A DNA stretch of 39,215 bases from contig NZ_JAVCWH010000019.1 of assembly GCF_030846195.1 (NCBI RefSeq), positions 1 through 39,215 of the forward strand. The letters run 5' to 3'. How positions within the stretch are numbered: position 1 is the first letter of the stretch; each line of letters begins with the position of its first letter. The stretch is from Paracoccus yibinensis (GTDB lineage: Bacteria; Pseudomonadota; Alphaproteobacteria; Rhodobacterales; Rhodobacteraceae). The position numbers and the translations under genes are program-made. Below, in pieces: positions 28,123 through 36,698 of this stretch. The notes beneath the pieces are model-generated. The model saw only the letters and a program-made list of their open reading frames with translations, was not told the origin of the DNA and did not search any database.

Positions 28123-29319
28123 TTAGAGGCCCAGGAGGGATTTCGCGATGATCCCCCGTTGGATTTCGTTCGAGCCGCCATAGATCGACAGCTTGCGGTT
28201 GTTCAGATAGGCGCGCGTGGCGCCTGCGGCCTCGGGCGGGCCGGGCGGCAGGTCGTCGTTCGCGCCCTCCAGCCCCTCGGACGGGAAGGCAAGCGCCCAG
28301 GGGCCGACCGCGCGGCGGGTCAGGTCGTTGATGGCCTGCCGGATCTGCGTACCCTTCAGCTTCAGCATCGAGCTTTCGGCCCCGGGCACCTGTCCCGCCG
28401 CCGCTTGGGCCAGCAGACGCAGGTTGGTCGTGGCCATCGCCATCAGGTCGATCTCGACCCGTGCGACCTGCGCGGCGAACAGGGGGTTCTGCGAAAGCGG
28501 CTTGCCACCCGACATCTGGCCGCGCGCGATGCGCTTCAGCGCCGCAAGTCCGGCCGTCGCAAAGCCCACGCCCGCAATGTTGGTGCGTTCATGCGTCAGT
28601 AGATACTTGGCGTAGGTCCAGCCCTTGTTTTCCTCGCCCACCAGGTTCTCGGCAGGGACGCGGACGTCGTCGAAGAAGACTTCGTTCACCTCTGGGTTGC
28701 CGTCCAGAAGCACGATGGGCCGCACGGTGATGCCCGGCGACGTCAGGTCCACCAGCAGGAAGCTGATCCCTTCCTGCGCCTTGGCCGTGGGATCGGTCCT
28801 GACCAGGCAGAAAATCCAGTTGGCGTGCTGGCCCAGGGTGGTCCAGGTCTTCTGGCCATTGACGACGTAATGATCGCCGTCACGCACCGCCGTGGTCTTG
28901 ACCGAGGCCAGATCCGACCCCGCGCCGGGTTCCGAATAGCCTTGGCACCACCAGTCCTGGCCGTTCAGGATGCGCGGCAGGAAGCGGTCCTGCTGTTCCT
29001 TGCTGCCGAACTTCTGCAACACGGGCCCCAGCATCGCGATCCCGAAGGGCAGGATGCGCGGTGCGTGGGCAAGTGCGCTTTCCTCCTCGAAGATGTGGCG
29101 CTGGATCGCGGTCCAGCCCGCCCCGCCGAAGTCGCGCGGCCAGTTGCCGGCCAGCCAGCCCTTCTCGTTCAGGATGGCATGCCATTCCTCGATTTCGGCC
29201 TTGGTCAGTTCCTGAAACAGGCGGACCTTTTCGGACAGCCGCTGCGGTAGCCGGTCTTGCAGGAACTGGCGGACCTCGGCGCGGAAGGCCTGGTCCTGGG
29301 GGGAAAAGCTCATGTCCAT
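28123..29319 (-). CDS. Acyl-CoA dehydrogenase, large subunit type (PimC-like)
   Basis: 398 residues with all three acyl-CoA dehydrogenase domains. Landmarks are WCQGYSEPGAGSDLASVKTT, the TWTTLGQHANWIFCLVRTD middle strand and the C-terminal IYGGSNEIQRGIIAKSLLGL. At the position of the medium-chain enzyme catalytic Glu (YEGT context) there is Gly (YGGS). The base may therefore come from elsewhere or from the partner subunit, as in heteromeric dehydrogenases. ATG 29319 has AAGGAT upstream, just after the thiolase stop. A second ATG at 29313 is possible. Confidence 0.88.
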   Translation of the reverse strand: MDMSFSPQDQAFRAEVRQFLQDRLPQRLSEKVRLFQELTKAEIEEWHAILNEKGWLAGNWPRDFGGAGWTAIQRHIFEEESALAHAPRILPFGIAMLGPVLQKFGSKEQQDRFLPRILNGQDWWCQGYSEPGAGSDLASVKTTAVRDGDHYVVNGQKTWTTLGQHANWIFCLVRTDPTAKAQEGISFLLVDLTSPGITVRPIVLLDGNPEVNEVFFDDVRVPAENLVGEENKGWTYAKYLLTHERTNIAGVGFATAGLAALKRIARGQMSGGKPLSQNPLFAAQVARVEIDLMAMATTNLRLLAQAAAGQVPGAESSMLKLKGTQIRQAINDLTRRAVGPWALAFPSEGLEGANDDLPPGPPEAAGATRAYLNNRKLSIYGGSNEIQRGIIAKSLLGL

Positions 29320-29330
29320 GTCGCGTATCC

Positions 29331-30506
29331 TTAGAAAATTTCAATCAGGCCGGCGGCACCCTGGCCACCGCCGATACACATGGTGACGACGCCCCACTTG
29401 GCGCCCCGCCGACGACCTTCCAGCAGGAGATGGCCCGCCGTTCGCGCGCCCGTCATTCCGAAGGGGTGGCCGATCGCAATGGAGCCGCCATTGACGTTAT
29501 ATTGTTCGGGGTTGATGCCCAGCCGGTCGCGGCAATACAGCGCCTGGCTGGCAAAGGCCTCGTTCAGCTCCCACAGGTCGATGTCCCCAACTGTCAGGCC
29601 CGCGCGTTCCAGAAGGCGCGGCACGGCAAAGACCGGGCCGATGCCCATTTCATCCGGTTCGCACCCAGCGATAGCAAAGCCGCGGAAGGCGCCCAGGGGA
29701 GTCAGACCCTCGCGCGCGGCCAGACCGCCGTCCATGACAATCAATGCCGCCGCCCCGTCCGACAGTTGCGAGGCATTGCCCGCGGTGACGAACTTGTCCT
29801 CTCCCTTGACCGGCTTCAGCGCCGACAGCCCTTCCAGCGTAGTCGAAGGGCGGTTGCATTCGTCCGCATCCAGCGTGAACTCCTCGTGCCGCGTCTCTCC
29901 GCTGGCCTTGTCGGTCACGGCGCGGGTTACCTGCATCGGCACGATCTCGTCCGCGAACAGCCCGGCAGCTTGTGCGGCCGCGATGCGCTGCTGGGACCGC
30001 AGCGCATATTCGTCCTGCGCAGCGCGGCTGACGCCATAGCGGGCGGCGACGTTGTCGGCCGTGTCGATCATCGGCAGATAGAGGTCGGGTTTGTGCGCCT
30101 CGATCCAGGCTTCGCGTGCGTGACGAGGGGGCGGCTGGACCAGGCTGATCGATTCAAGACCACCCGCCAGCACGGCCCGCGCGCCTTCCTGCCGGACCAT
30201 ATGCGCGGCCATGGCAAGCGCCTGCAGGCCGGACGCGCAGAAGCGGTTCACCGTGGTACCCGCCACGCTGACCGGCAGGCCGGCGCGGATCACGATCTGG
30301 CGGGCGATGTTGCCGCCGGTGACGTATTCGGGATAGCCGCAACCCCAGATGCTGTCCTCGATCAGCGCGGGGTCGATGCCCACGCGTTCGATCGCGGCGG
30401 CGGCCACATGGCTCCCCATCGTGGCGCCATGCGTCAGGTTGAGGCTGCCGCGCGCGGCCTTGCCAATGCCTGTGCGGGCGGTGGAGACGATGACCGCGTC
30501 TGTCAT
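29331..30506 (-). CDS. Thiolase, acetyl-CoA C-acyltransferase (PimB-like)
   Basis: 391 residues, the standard degradative thiolase length. The acyl-enzyme Cys is at about 90 (VNRFCASGLQALAMA). The C-terminal GHPFGMTGARTAG and CIGGGQGAAG motifs supply the His and second Cys. It cleaves 3-oxoacyl-CoA with CoA to acetyl-CoA plus a shortened acyl-CoA. Start ATG 30506 overlaps the stop of the PimF-like gene in ATGA; a 58-codon upstream extension in frame is inside that gene and is ignored. Confidence 0.94.
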   Translation of the reverse strand: MTDAVIVSTARTGIGKAARGSLNLTHGATMGSHVAAAAIERVGIDPALIEDSIWGCGYPEYVTGGNIARQIVIRAGLPVSVAGTTVNRFCASGLQALAMAAHMVRQEGARAVLAGGLESISLVQPPPRHAREAWIEAHKPDLYLPMIDTADNVAARYGVSRAAQDEYALRSQQRIAAAQAAGLFADEIVPMQVTRAVTDKASGETRHEEFTLDADECNRPSTTLEGLSALKPVKGEDKFVTAGNASQLSDGAAALIVMDGGLAAREGLTPLGAFRGFAIAGCEPDEMGIGPVFAVPRLLERAGLTVGDIDLWELNEAFASQALYCRDRLGINPEQYNVNGGSIAIGHPFGMTGARTAGHLLLEGRRRGAKWGVVTMCIGGGQGAAGLIEIF

Positions 30507-32623
30507 GCTGCGTCCTTTCCAATCTTGGTTTCGGCCAGCATCCCGCCCTCGGCGGAAAGCCGCGCCAACAAGGGTGATAGTTGCCAGAAATAGGGGTCTT
30601 CTGCGGCGAACCGTGTGATATCGGCGGCGATCCGGTCCAGCCCGGTCGCGTCGGCCCAATGCATCGGCCCACCCTTCCACCGCGGGAAGCCATAGCCGTG
30701 CAGCAACACAACATCGATGTCGGACGCCCGCGCAGCGATGCCTTCCTCCAGGATCTTCGCGCCCTCGTTCACCATGGCCGCCATGTAGCGGGCCTGGATC
30801 TCCTCGGTCGAAAAGTCGCGTGGGGTGATACCCAGGTCGGTGCGGATGCCGGCCAGCATGGCGTCCAGGTCCGGGTCGGGGCGCCCCTGCGGGCTGGCGT
30901 CGTCATAGATATAATAGCCTCGTCCGGTCTTGCGCCCCAGACGGCCCGATTCGACCAACCGATCCGCAAAGACCGGCACGCGTTCGCGCGGATCGCGCGT
31001 CGGCGCCTTGCGCTGTCGGGTGGCATAACCGATGTCCAGCCCGGCAAGATCGCCCACCTGATAGGGACCCATCGGAAAGCCTAGGGCCACCACCGCCTGA
31101 TCGACCTGATAGGGCGAGGCACCATCTAGCACCAGATGGTCGGCGGCAGTGCGATAGGCCAGCATCATCCGGTTGCCGATAAAGCCGTCGCAAACCCCCG
31201 ACCGCACGCCGATCTTGCCCATCTTCTTGGCCAGGGCGAAGGCCGTCGCCGTTACATCTGGGGCGGTCCTGTCGGCCACCACGATTTCCAGCAGACGCAT
31301 AACATTGGCCGGAGAAAAGAAGTGCAGGCCGACCACGTCCTGCGGCCGGGTCGTAGCGCCCGCGATCAGATCGACGTCCAAGTACGATGTATTGGTGGCC
31401 AGCACCGCACCGGGCCGGCAGATGCGATCCAGCGTGCGGAACACCTCCTGCTTGACCTCGAGGCTTTCGAAGACCGCCTCGATGACCAAATCGACCTCGG
31501 ACAAGGGCTCATAGGAGGATACAGCGCGGAACGCCCGCGACTGCATCCGGCTGGCGGCGTCTGCATCCAGCTTGCCGCGCTTGACCGCGCCGTCCAGCAT
31601 CTTGCCGATGCCGGCGGCGGCCTTGACGGCGGAATCCTCGTCGCGTTCCACCAGCGTCACATCCAGCCCTGCCGTCAGCGCCGACGCGGCAATCCCCTGC
31701 CCCATCGTGCCGCCGCCGACGATGCCGACGCGCTGAACCGGACGGGAGGACGCGCCCGTCAGATCGTCCTGCTGCGCCGCGCGGCGTTCCGCGAAGAAGG
31801 CATGGATCAGCGCGGCCCGCTCGGGGGTCTGCATCAACTCCAGAAAGGCCTCGCGTTCCATCGCCATGCCCTTTTCAAAGGGCAGGGCGAGGCCATTCAC
31901 GATTGTCTCCAAGGTACGCAGCGGTGCGACTTGACCGTGCGCAGACCGCGCGACCTTCACACGCCACGCATCCACCATGTCGGCATCGATATCCGGTGCA
32001 GGCATCTGGGACAGGCGACGATGGCCCACGCCTTCGCTCAGCAGGCGGCGCGCGGCTGCCTCTCCGGCCGCGCGGGCGTCAGCCCCTTCACACAAGGCGT
32101 CGATCAGGCCCAGTTCAAGGGCCCTGCGGGCCTCGACCTGACGACCGGAGGTGATGAGGTCGATGGCCGCATTCGCCCCCACCAGGCGCGGCAGACGTTG
32201 CGTACCGCCAGCGCCAGGCAGAAGGCCCAGCGTGACCTCGGGCAGGCCCATCCGCGTGCCGGGAAGCGCGACGCGGTAATGGGCGCCCAGGGCGACCTCC
32301 AACCCGCCGCCCAGTACGGAACCGTGCAAAGCCGCGACGATGGGCTTTTCTGAAGCCTCGATCAGGGCGACGACATCCGGCAGGACAGGCGCCACCGAAG
32401 GCTTGCCGAATTCGGAAATGTCGGCTCCTGCAATGAAGGTCCGTCCCGCGCAGGACAGTACGGCGATCCGCACATCCTCATCCTGGCCAAGCTGCGCCAA
32501 GGCCGCGGCCAGCCCCTGCCGCACCGCCGCCGACAGGGCGTTGACGGGCGGATTGTCGATGTCGATGAAGGCAATCTGGCCTTCCCGGCAATAGCGGACG
32601 GGGGATTGGTCGGTCATGATCAT
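30503..32623 (-). CDS. Bifunctional enoyl-CoA hydratase / 3-hydroxyacyl-CoA dehydrogenase (FadB/PimF-like)
   Basis: 706 residues. The N-terminal crotonase domain (about 1-190) keeps both catalytic Glu, at 109 (GGGLEVALG) and 129 (GLPEVTLGLLPGAGG). The NAD-binding domain begins at about 299 with VGIVGGGTMGQGIA. The 3-hydroxyacyl-CoA dehydrogenase His is in GLHFFSPANVM. A duplicated C-terminal helical domain follows (FPMGPYQVGDLAGLDIG and HGYGFPRWKGGPMHW). It catalyses two consecutive steps of beta-oxidation. It starts at ATG 32623, overlapping the iclR stop in ATGA. An upstream in-frame extension lies inside iclR. Confidence 0.94.
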   Translation of the reverse strand: MIMTDQSPVRYCREGQIAFIDIDNPPVNALSAAVRQGLAAALAQLGQDEDVRIAVLSCAGRTFIAGADISEFGKPSVAPVLPDVVALIEASEKPIVAALHGSVLGGGLEVALGAHYRVALPGTRMGLPEVTLGLLPGAGGTQRLPRLVGANAAIDLITSGRQVEARRALELGLIDALCEGADARAAGEAAARRLLSEGVGHRRLSQMPAPDIDADMVDAWRVKVARSAHGQVAPLRTLETIVNGLALPFEKGMAMEREAFLELMQTPERAALIHAFFAERRAAQQDDLTGASSRPVQRVGIVGGGTMGQGIAASALTAGLDVTLVERDEDSAVKAAAGIGKMLDGAVKRGKLDADAASRMQSRAFRAVSSYEPLSEVDLVIEAVFESLEVKQEVFRTLDRICRPGAVLATNTSYLDVDLIAGATTRPQDVVGLHFFSPANVMRLLEIVVADRTAPDVTATAFALAKKMGKIGVRSGVCDGFIGNRMMLAYRTAADHLVLDGASPYQVDQAVVALGFPMGPYQVGDLAGLDIGYATRQRKAPTRDPRERVPVFADRLVESGRLGRKTGRGYYIYDDASPQGRPDPDLDAMLAGIRTDLGITPRDFSTEEIQARYMAAMVNEGAKILEEGIAARASDIDVVLLHGYGFPRWKGGPMHWADATGLDRIAADITRFAAEDPYFWQLSPLLARLSAEGGMLAETKIGKDAA

Positions 32624-33420
32624 GTCTCGGTTCGGGTAAGGTGGGGAGCCTGACCGGTCATCCGCTCGAGGCTGCGCACGGCGTCGGCCAGCTTGGGGCC
32701 GATCTCGGACTGCATGCGTTCGGCCGTGGCATCGGGCGGCAGGGCGCCGCAGGTGAAGACCACCGGCTCGGTCAGGTTGCTGGTGCGGAAGGGCACCGAC
32801 ACGGCATTGTAGGCGGCCGGGGTGCCGCTGCCCGCCGGGGTGAAGACGAAGCCGTTCCGGGCCATTTCGGCGCAAGACTGGGACCGCGTGGCCAGCAGGT
32901 CGTCCAGCACCTGCCGATCGGCCATCTGCTCGACAGCGATGCGGTCGATTTCCTCGGTTGTCGCGGCAGAGATGAAGGCCCGCGCCGATGAGAAAGGCTG
33001 CAGCGAAATCCGCTGCCCCACCTCGAGCCAGATCGACGCGATATAACGCGGTCGCCAAGTGCGGATCAGGACCAACTTGTCACCGTCACGCACCGCCAGC
33101 ACCACCAAGGTCCCGGTTTCCTCGGCCAGCCGCTGCATCAGGTCATGCGCCGGGATCAGGAAGGACAGCGACGTCGCGGCCACATGACCGACCGCCACCA
33201 GCGTCGGGCCCGGGCGGAACCTGTCGTCGCGGGGCGACTGGACCAGATAGCCCAGATGCCCGAGAGTGAAGGTCAGCCGCGAGACGGTGGATTTGGGTAG
33301 GCCGGTCCGCTGCGCAATCTCGGCATTGCTCAGGCCGTCGTCGCCAACGCGGAAGGCGCGCAGCACCGACAGCCCCCTGGCCAGGGTCGTCGCGAAGCGG
33401 GGATCATGCAGGTCGGTCAT
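32620..33420 (-). CDS. IclR-family transcriptional regulator
   Basis: 266 residues. The N-terminal winged helix-turn-helix (LSNAEIAQRTGLPKSTVSRL) is followed by the IclR effector domain (about 80-250), which in relatives binds small carboxylates or aromatic acids. The gene lies between dctM (six bases) and the PimF-like gene (ATGA overlap), so the regulator is co-transcribed with both importer and pathway, giving autoregulation. The probable operator is the palindrome 37 bp upstream of dctP. Whether it represses or activates cannot be told. Confidence 0.92.
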   Translation of the reverse strand: MTDLHDPRFATTLARGLSVLRAFRVGDDGLSNAEIAQRTGLPKSTVSRLTFTLGHLGYLVQSPRDDRFRPGPTLVAVGHVAATSLSFLIPAHDLMQRLAEETGTLVVLAVRDGDKLVLIRTWRPRYIASIWLEVGQRISLQPFSSARAFISAATTEEIDRIAVEQMADRQVLDDLLATRSQSCAEMARNGFVFTPAGSGTPAAYNAVSVPFRTSNLTEPVVFTCGALPPDATAERMQSEIGPKLADAVRSLERMTGQAPHLTRTET

Positions 33421-33426
33421 CGGGCC

Positions 33427-34764
33427 TCACAAGCCGTTGGGGATCATCGTCGATATTGCCGGGACTAGGACCAGGATGGCCAGCACGACGATGTCCATCG
33501 CCAGGAACCGCGACACGCCCGCGAAGATCGTGTCCACCTTGATGCTGCGGTCGGTCACGTTGCCGATGACGAAGACGTTCAGTCCCACGGGCGGGGTGAT
33601 CAGCCCGATCTCCAGTAGCTTGACCACAATGACGCCGAACCAGATCAGGTCCATGCCCAGGTTGTCCACCATCGGGATCACGAAGGGCAGCGTCAGGACG
33701 ATGATGCCGACTGGATCCAGGAACATGCCCAGGAACAGATAAAGCACGCAGATTGCCGCCATCAGCATCAGCGGCGACAGCCCGGCATCGGCCACCCATT
33801 GCGACACCAACCCGGCAGCCCCGGTCAGCGCGACGAAGGACACGAAGATCTTGGCGCAGGCCGCGATCAGGAAGATGGCCGAGGTTTGCACCAGGCTTTC
33901 GCGGATCGCGGTCCACATCGACCGCAGCGTCAGGGTGCGCTCGAAAAAGCCGATCAGGATGGTCAGGACGACGCTGATCGCCGCAGCCTCCGTCGCCGTG
34001 AACAGGCCGCCATAAATGCCGCCGATAATCACGGCGAACAGCATCACGGCAGGCCACGCCGAAATTGCGGCCTTCAAGCGCGCGCCCCTGGGCAGCGGCG
34101 TCGGATCGACGGGTGCCGCGCTTGGGTCGCGCGATGTCCACCAGATCACCACCAGGATATAACCTGCTAGGGTCAGCAGTCCCGGCAGGATACCCGCAAG
34201 AAACAGCTTGCTGATCGAGGTTTCGGTAAAGATGCCGTACAGGATGAACAGAACCGATGGCGGGATCAGCGATCCAAGCGTGCCGCCCGCAGCGACCGAT
34301 GCGGTGGCAAGCTTGGGGTTATAGCCCAGGCGCAGCATTTCCGGCACACAGATGCGGCCCATCGTCGAGGCGCAGGCGATCGATGACCCCGAGATGGCCG
34401 AGAAGCCCGCGCAGCCCATCAGCGATGCGACGCTGACGCCGCCCGGCACGCTGCGCAGCCAGACATTGGCGGCGTCATAGATGCGCGTCGTGATGCCGGT
34501 GTAATACGCGATGTTGCCCAGGGCTACGAACAGCGGGATCATCGACAAATCGTAGGAATGGATCAGCTCGAAGAAGCTGTTCACGACCATTGACGAGGTC
34601 GGGTTGATCGCGCGTTCCGGCATGAAGGTTCCGCTGCGGAAGGCATAGATCATGAAGGTGCCGACGGTGGCGACGCCCGCCAGCACGAAGGCGATCGGCA
34701 CACGCAGGGCCAGCAGGACAATGACCAGGCCGAAGGCTACAAGTCCGATGGTGGAAGCGTCCAT
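33427..34764 (-). CDS. dctM: TRAP transporter large membrane subunit DctM
   Basis: 445 residues with about 12 transmembrane segments. DctM-family blocks include MGCAGFSAISGSSIACASTM, GTLGSLIPPSVLFILYG and FLGMFLDPVGIIVLTLPFVI. It is the ion-coupled translocation subunit. ATG 34764 is one base from the end of dctQ. With DctP and DctQ it makes a complete tripartite importer placed at the head of the beta-oxidation operon. Confidence 0.95.
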   Translation of the reverse strand: MDASTIGLVAFGLVIVLLALRVPIAFVLAGVATVGTFMIYAFRSGTFMPERAINPTSSMVVNSFFELIHSYDLSMIPLFVALGNIAYYTGITTRIYDAANVWLRSVPGGVSVASLMGCAGFSAISGSSIACASTMGRICVPEMLRLGYNPKLATASVAAGGTLGSLIPPSVLFILYGIFTETSISKLFLAGILPGLLTLAGYILVVIWWTSRDPSAAPVDPTPLPRGARLKAAISAWPAVMLFAVIIGGIYGGLFTATEAAAISVVLTILIGFFERTLTLRSMWTAIRESLVQTSAIFLIAACAKIFVSFVALTGAAGLVSQWVADAGLSPLMLMAAICVLYLFLGMFLDPVGIIVLTLPFVIPMVDNLGMDLIWFGVIVVKLLEIGLITPPVGLNVFVIGNVTDRSIKVDTIFAGVSRFLAMDIVVLAILVLVPAISTMIPNGL

Positions 34765-34765
34765 C

Positions 34766-35278
34766 TCAGACAGACTCCTCTGTGGTGTGGCTGCCTTCGG
34801 CGACGGTGCCGGTCCGGCGTAGTTCCGCGATGTCGCTCAGCGCGACCAGGACAAGGCGGATGACCATCACCACCAGGCCCAGCAAGAAGGCCAGCTTCAT
34901 CGGCCAGCGGGGAATTCCTAGCAGCCCGTCGTAGAATTCGCCCGAGATCCAGGATCCTGAGAAATTGCGCCAGCTGGCATAGATCAGCGGCAGCATGGCA
35001 AGAAGCGCCACGCACCAGCCCAGGATGATCAGGCGGCCGCGCGCGCGGGGGGACATGCGGTCGGTCAGGAAGGTGACGGCGATATGGGCGCGGTTGGCCG
35101 TGGCGACACCCAGCGGAAAGATGATGGTCGGCACCATCAGTTCGCGTACGATAATGACGATGTCGGGCACGCTCCAGCTAAAGAGCTGGCGGCCGACCAC
35201 GTTGGCAGTGATCGCTAGGGCCAGGGCCAGCGCCGAGACGACGGCGAATTCAAGCATGATGCGTTCTATGGCCTTCAT
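34766..35278 (-). CDS. dctQ: TRAP transporter small membrane subunit DctQ
   Basis: 170 residues with four predicted transmembrane helices (for example FAVVSALALALAITANVVG and LGWCVALLAMLPLIYASWRN). The conserved Trp/Pro segment LFSWSVPDIVIIVRELMVP follows the first helix, as is usual for DctQ. Start ATG 35278 has AGGAGG six bases upstream. It lies 129 bp after dctP with a GC-rich hairpin in the gap. Confidence 0.92.
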   Translation of the reverse strand: MKAIERIMLEFAVVSALALALAITANVVGRQLFSWSVPDIVIIVRELMVPTIIFPLGVATANRAHIAVTFLTDRMSPRARGRLIILGWCVALLAMLPLIYASWRNFSGSWISGEFYDGLLGIPRWPMKLAFLLGLVVMVIRLVLVALSDIAELRRTGTVAEGSHTTEESV

Positions 35279-35390
35279 GGCCGCACCTCCTGGGTTGGGG
35301 CACGTGACAAGGCGGTCACAACTTTGGTGAAGTTCGGACCATACGGGGTTGGCGGGGACGCGGGCACGGATCGGTGCGGCATCCCCGGAA

Positions 35391-35406
35391 CGGCCGGAAC
35401 CGGCCG
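35391..35406 (-). repeat. GC-rich hairpin between dctP and dctQ
   Basis: CGGCCGG (35391-35397), AA, CCGGCCG (35400-35406): a near-perfect palindrome immediately after the dctP stop on the minus strand. With a realistic four-base loop it still makes a strong five- to six-pair stem. No U-run follows. In transporter operons such a stem often protects the binding-protein mRNA from 3' decay or reduces downstream expression; that role is inferred here. Confidence 0.45.
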
Positions 35407-35407
35407 G

Positions 35408-36460
35408 TCAGTTGGCCTTTGCGGCCCAGGGATAGCCCTGATCGCTGCGCAGTTGAGTGTATTCGGCAATGAGGGCGGTATATTCGTCCACTAGGCTGCG
35501 GCCATCCAGCCCGGCTGCATCCGCCCGCCCGATCCATTCCTCGACATACTTGTTGCCCATCTCGGCCAGGCGGGCGCGATCGTCATCAGATATCTTGAGG
35601 ATTGGAACATCCTTGTCCGCGAGGATCTGGACGGACCGCTGATTGGCATCGGTCAGGATCCGTCCGAATTCGTCCGCCAGGCCCTCGCCAGCCGATAGCA
35701 GGGCTTGCTGCTGTTCGGGCGGCAGCATGTCGAAGCTGTCCTTGTTCATCATGATGCCTAGGGCGCCGATCTGACCAAAGTCGATCTCTGTATAGCTGGT
35801 GAAGACCTCGTCAAACTTCAGCGCCTCGACCAAATAGGGATAGGTCTGGGTGCAGTCGATCAGCCCGGTGTCCAGACCCTGGTAGGCCTCATAAACAGAC
35901 ATGTCGACCGGCGTCGCGCCCAAGTCGTGGAAGACCTTGCCATAGGCGCCGACACCGCGGATCTTGACGCCCTTGACGTCATCCAGGGATTCGATGGTCT
36001 TGCCCTTGCACCCGACCTGCACGGCCGAGGTAGTATAGGTGCCGATATAGACCAGATTCTGCTGCGCGAGGTTTTCGCGGATCTGCTCATTTTCGCGCAT
36101 CAGCTTGTCGGTGGCCTTCATCCCCACCCACGGATCGGGGTTCGGGATCGGAAGATCGGCCAAGCCATAGGCAATCATATCCTGCGGGAAATAGACGCCA
36201 ATGACCGAGCCCATGTCGGCCACGCCGTCGCGCAGGGACTGGACCGCAGCCTTCTCCGAAAACAGCGCTCCGCCCCAATTCACGTCGATGGTCAGTTCGC
36301 CGTTGGTCTGCTCGGCGACCTGATCCACGAACCACTGGGTCGCTTCGGCACGGACGCCGCGGTTGGGTCCGGCCTCGCCATAGATCAGGGTCATCGCCCC
36401 AGCGGGCATGGCGGCTGCCCAAGCAAATCCGATCGTCAAACCGGCTGTCAAAAAACGCAT
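35408..36460 (-). CDS. dctP: TRAP transporter periplasmic substrate-binding protein DctP
   Basis: 350 residues. A Sec signal peptide is obvious (MRFLTAGLTIGFAWAAAMPA then GA, cleavage after about residue 22). The mature protein has the DctP fold, including the conserved KGVKIRGVGAYGKVFHDLGA segment whose Arg contacts the ligand carboxylate, and YEAYQGLDTGLIDCTQTY. It delivers an organic acid anion to DctQM. From the operon the ligand is probably a dicarboxylate or another acid activated by the ligase at the end of the directon. Start ATG 36460 has GGAGAGGAG upstream; an upstream in-frame extension has no support. Confidence 0.93.
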   Translation of the reverse strand: MRFLTAGLTIGFAWAAAMPAGAMTLIYGEAGPNRGVRAEATQWFVDQVAEQTNGELTIDVNWGGALFSEKAAVQSLRDGVADMGSVIGVYFPQDMIAYGLADLPIPNPDPWVGMKATDKLMRENEQIRENLAQQNLVYIGTYTTSAVQVGCKGKTIESLDDVKGVKIRGVGAYGKVFHDLGATPVDMSVYEAYQGLDTGLIDCTQTYPYLVEALKFDEVFTSYTEIDFGQIGALGIMMNKDSFDMLPPEQQQALLSAGEGLADEFGRILTDANQRSVQILADKDVPILKISDDDRARLAEMGNKYVEEWIGRADAAGLDGRSLVDEYTALIAEYTQLRSDQGYPWAAKAN

Positions 36461-36496
36461 GTTGATTCTCCTCTCCTGTCCCATCTGTTGACACAC

Positions 36497-36515
36497 TGTT
36501 CCGAGTAATGGAACA
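36497..36515. promoter_or_regulatory. Candidate IclR operator upstream of dctP
   Basis: TGTTCC, seven bases, GGAACA: a perfect inverted repeat (TGTTCCGAGTAATGGAACA) 37 bp before the dctP start. IclR-family operators are often short palindromes of the TTCCN5-7GGAA type. The site sits in the 238-bp divergent region and could control both the TRAP/beta-oxidation operon and the membrane protein gene opposite. A TTGACA (36488-36493, plus strand) overlaps its left edge. Confidence 0.55.
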
Positions 36516-36698
36516 CCATTGTGCCGGATACGGGATTTCTCCACCATGCAGGCGCTTGTGAAACAGGAAGAACGCCATGATGTCCTGTCTGCCTTTTATG
36601 AACTTGCGGCGTGCTGATCCCCGCGCAAGGACCGCGGGTACGGCGGCGCTGCCTCACGGGTGGGGGTGCATCGCTTGACCCGCGGCCGACTGAGAACC

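Noticed and set aside
29061..30593. 510-codon plus-strand open frame opposite the thiolase
   Set aside because: A mirror frame without motifs; the thiolase and dehydrogenase on the minus strand explain the region.
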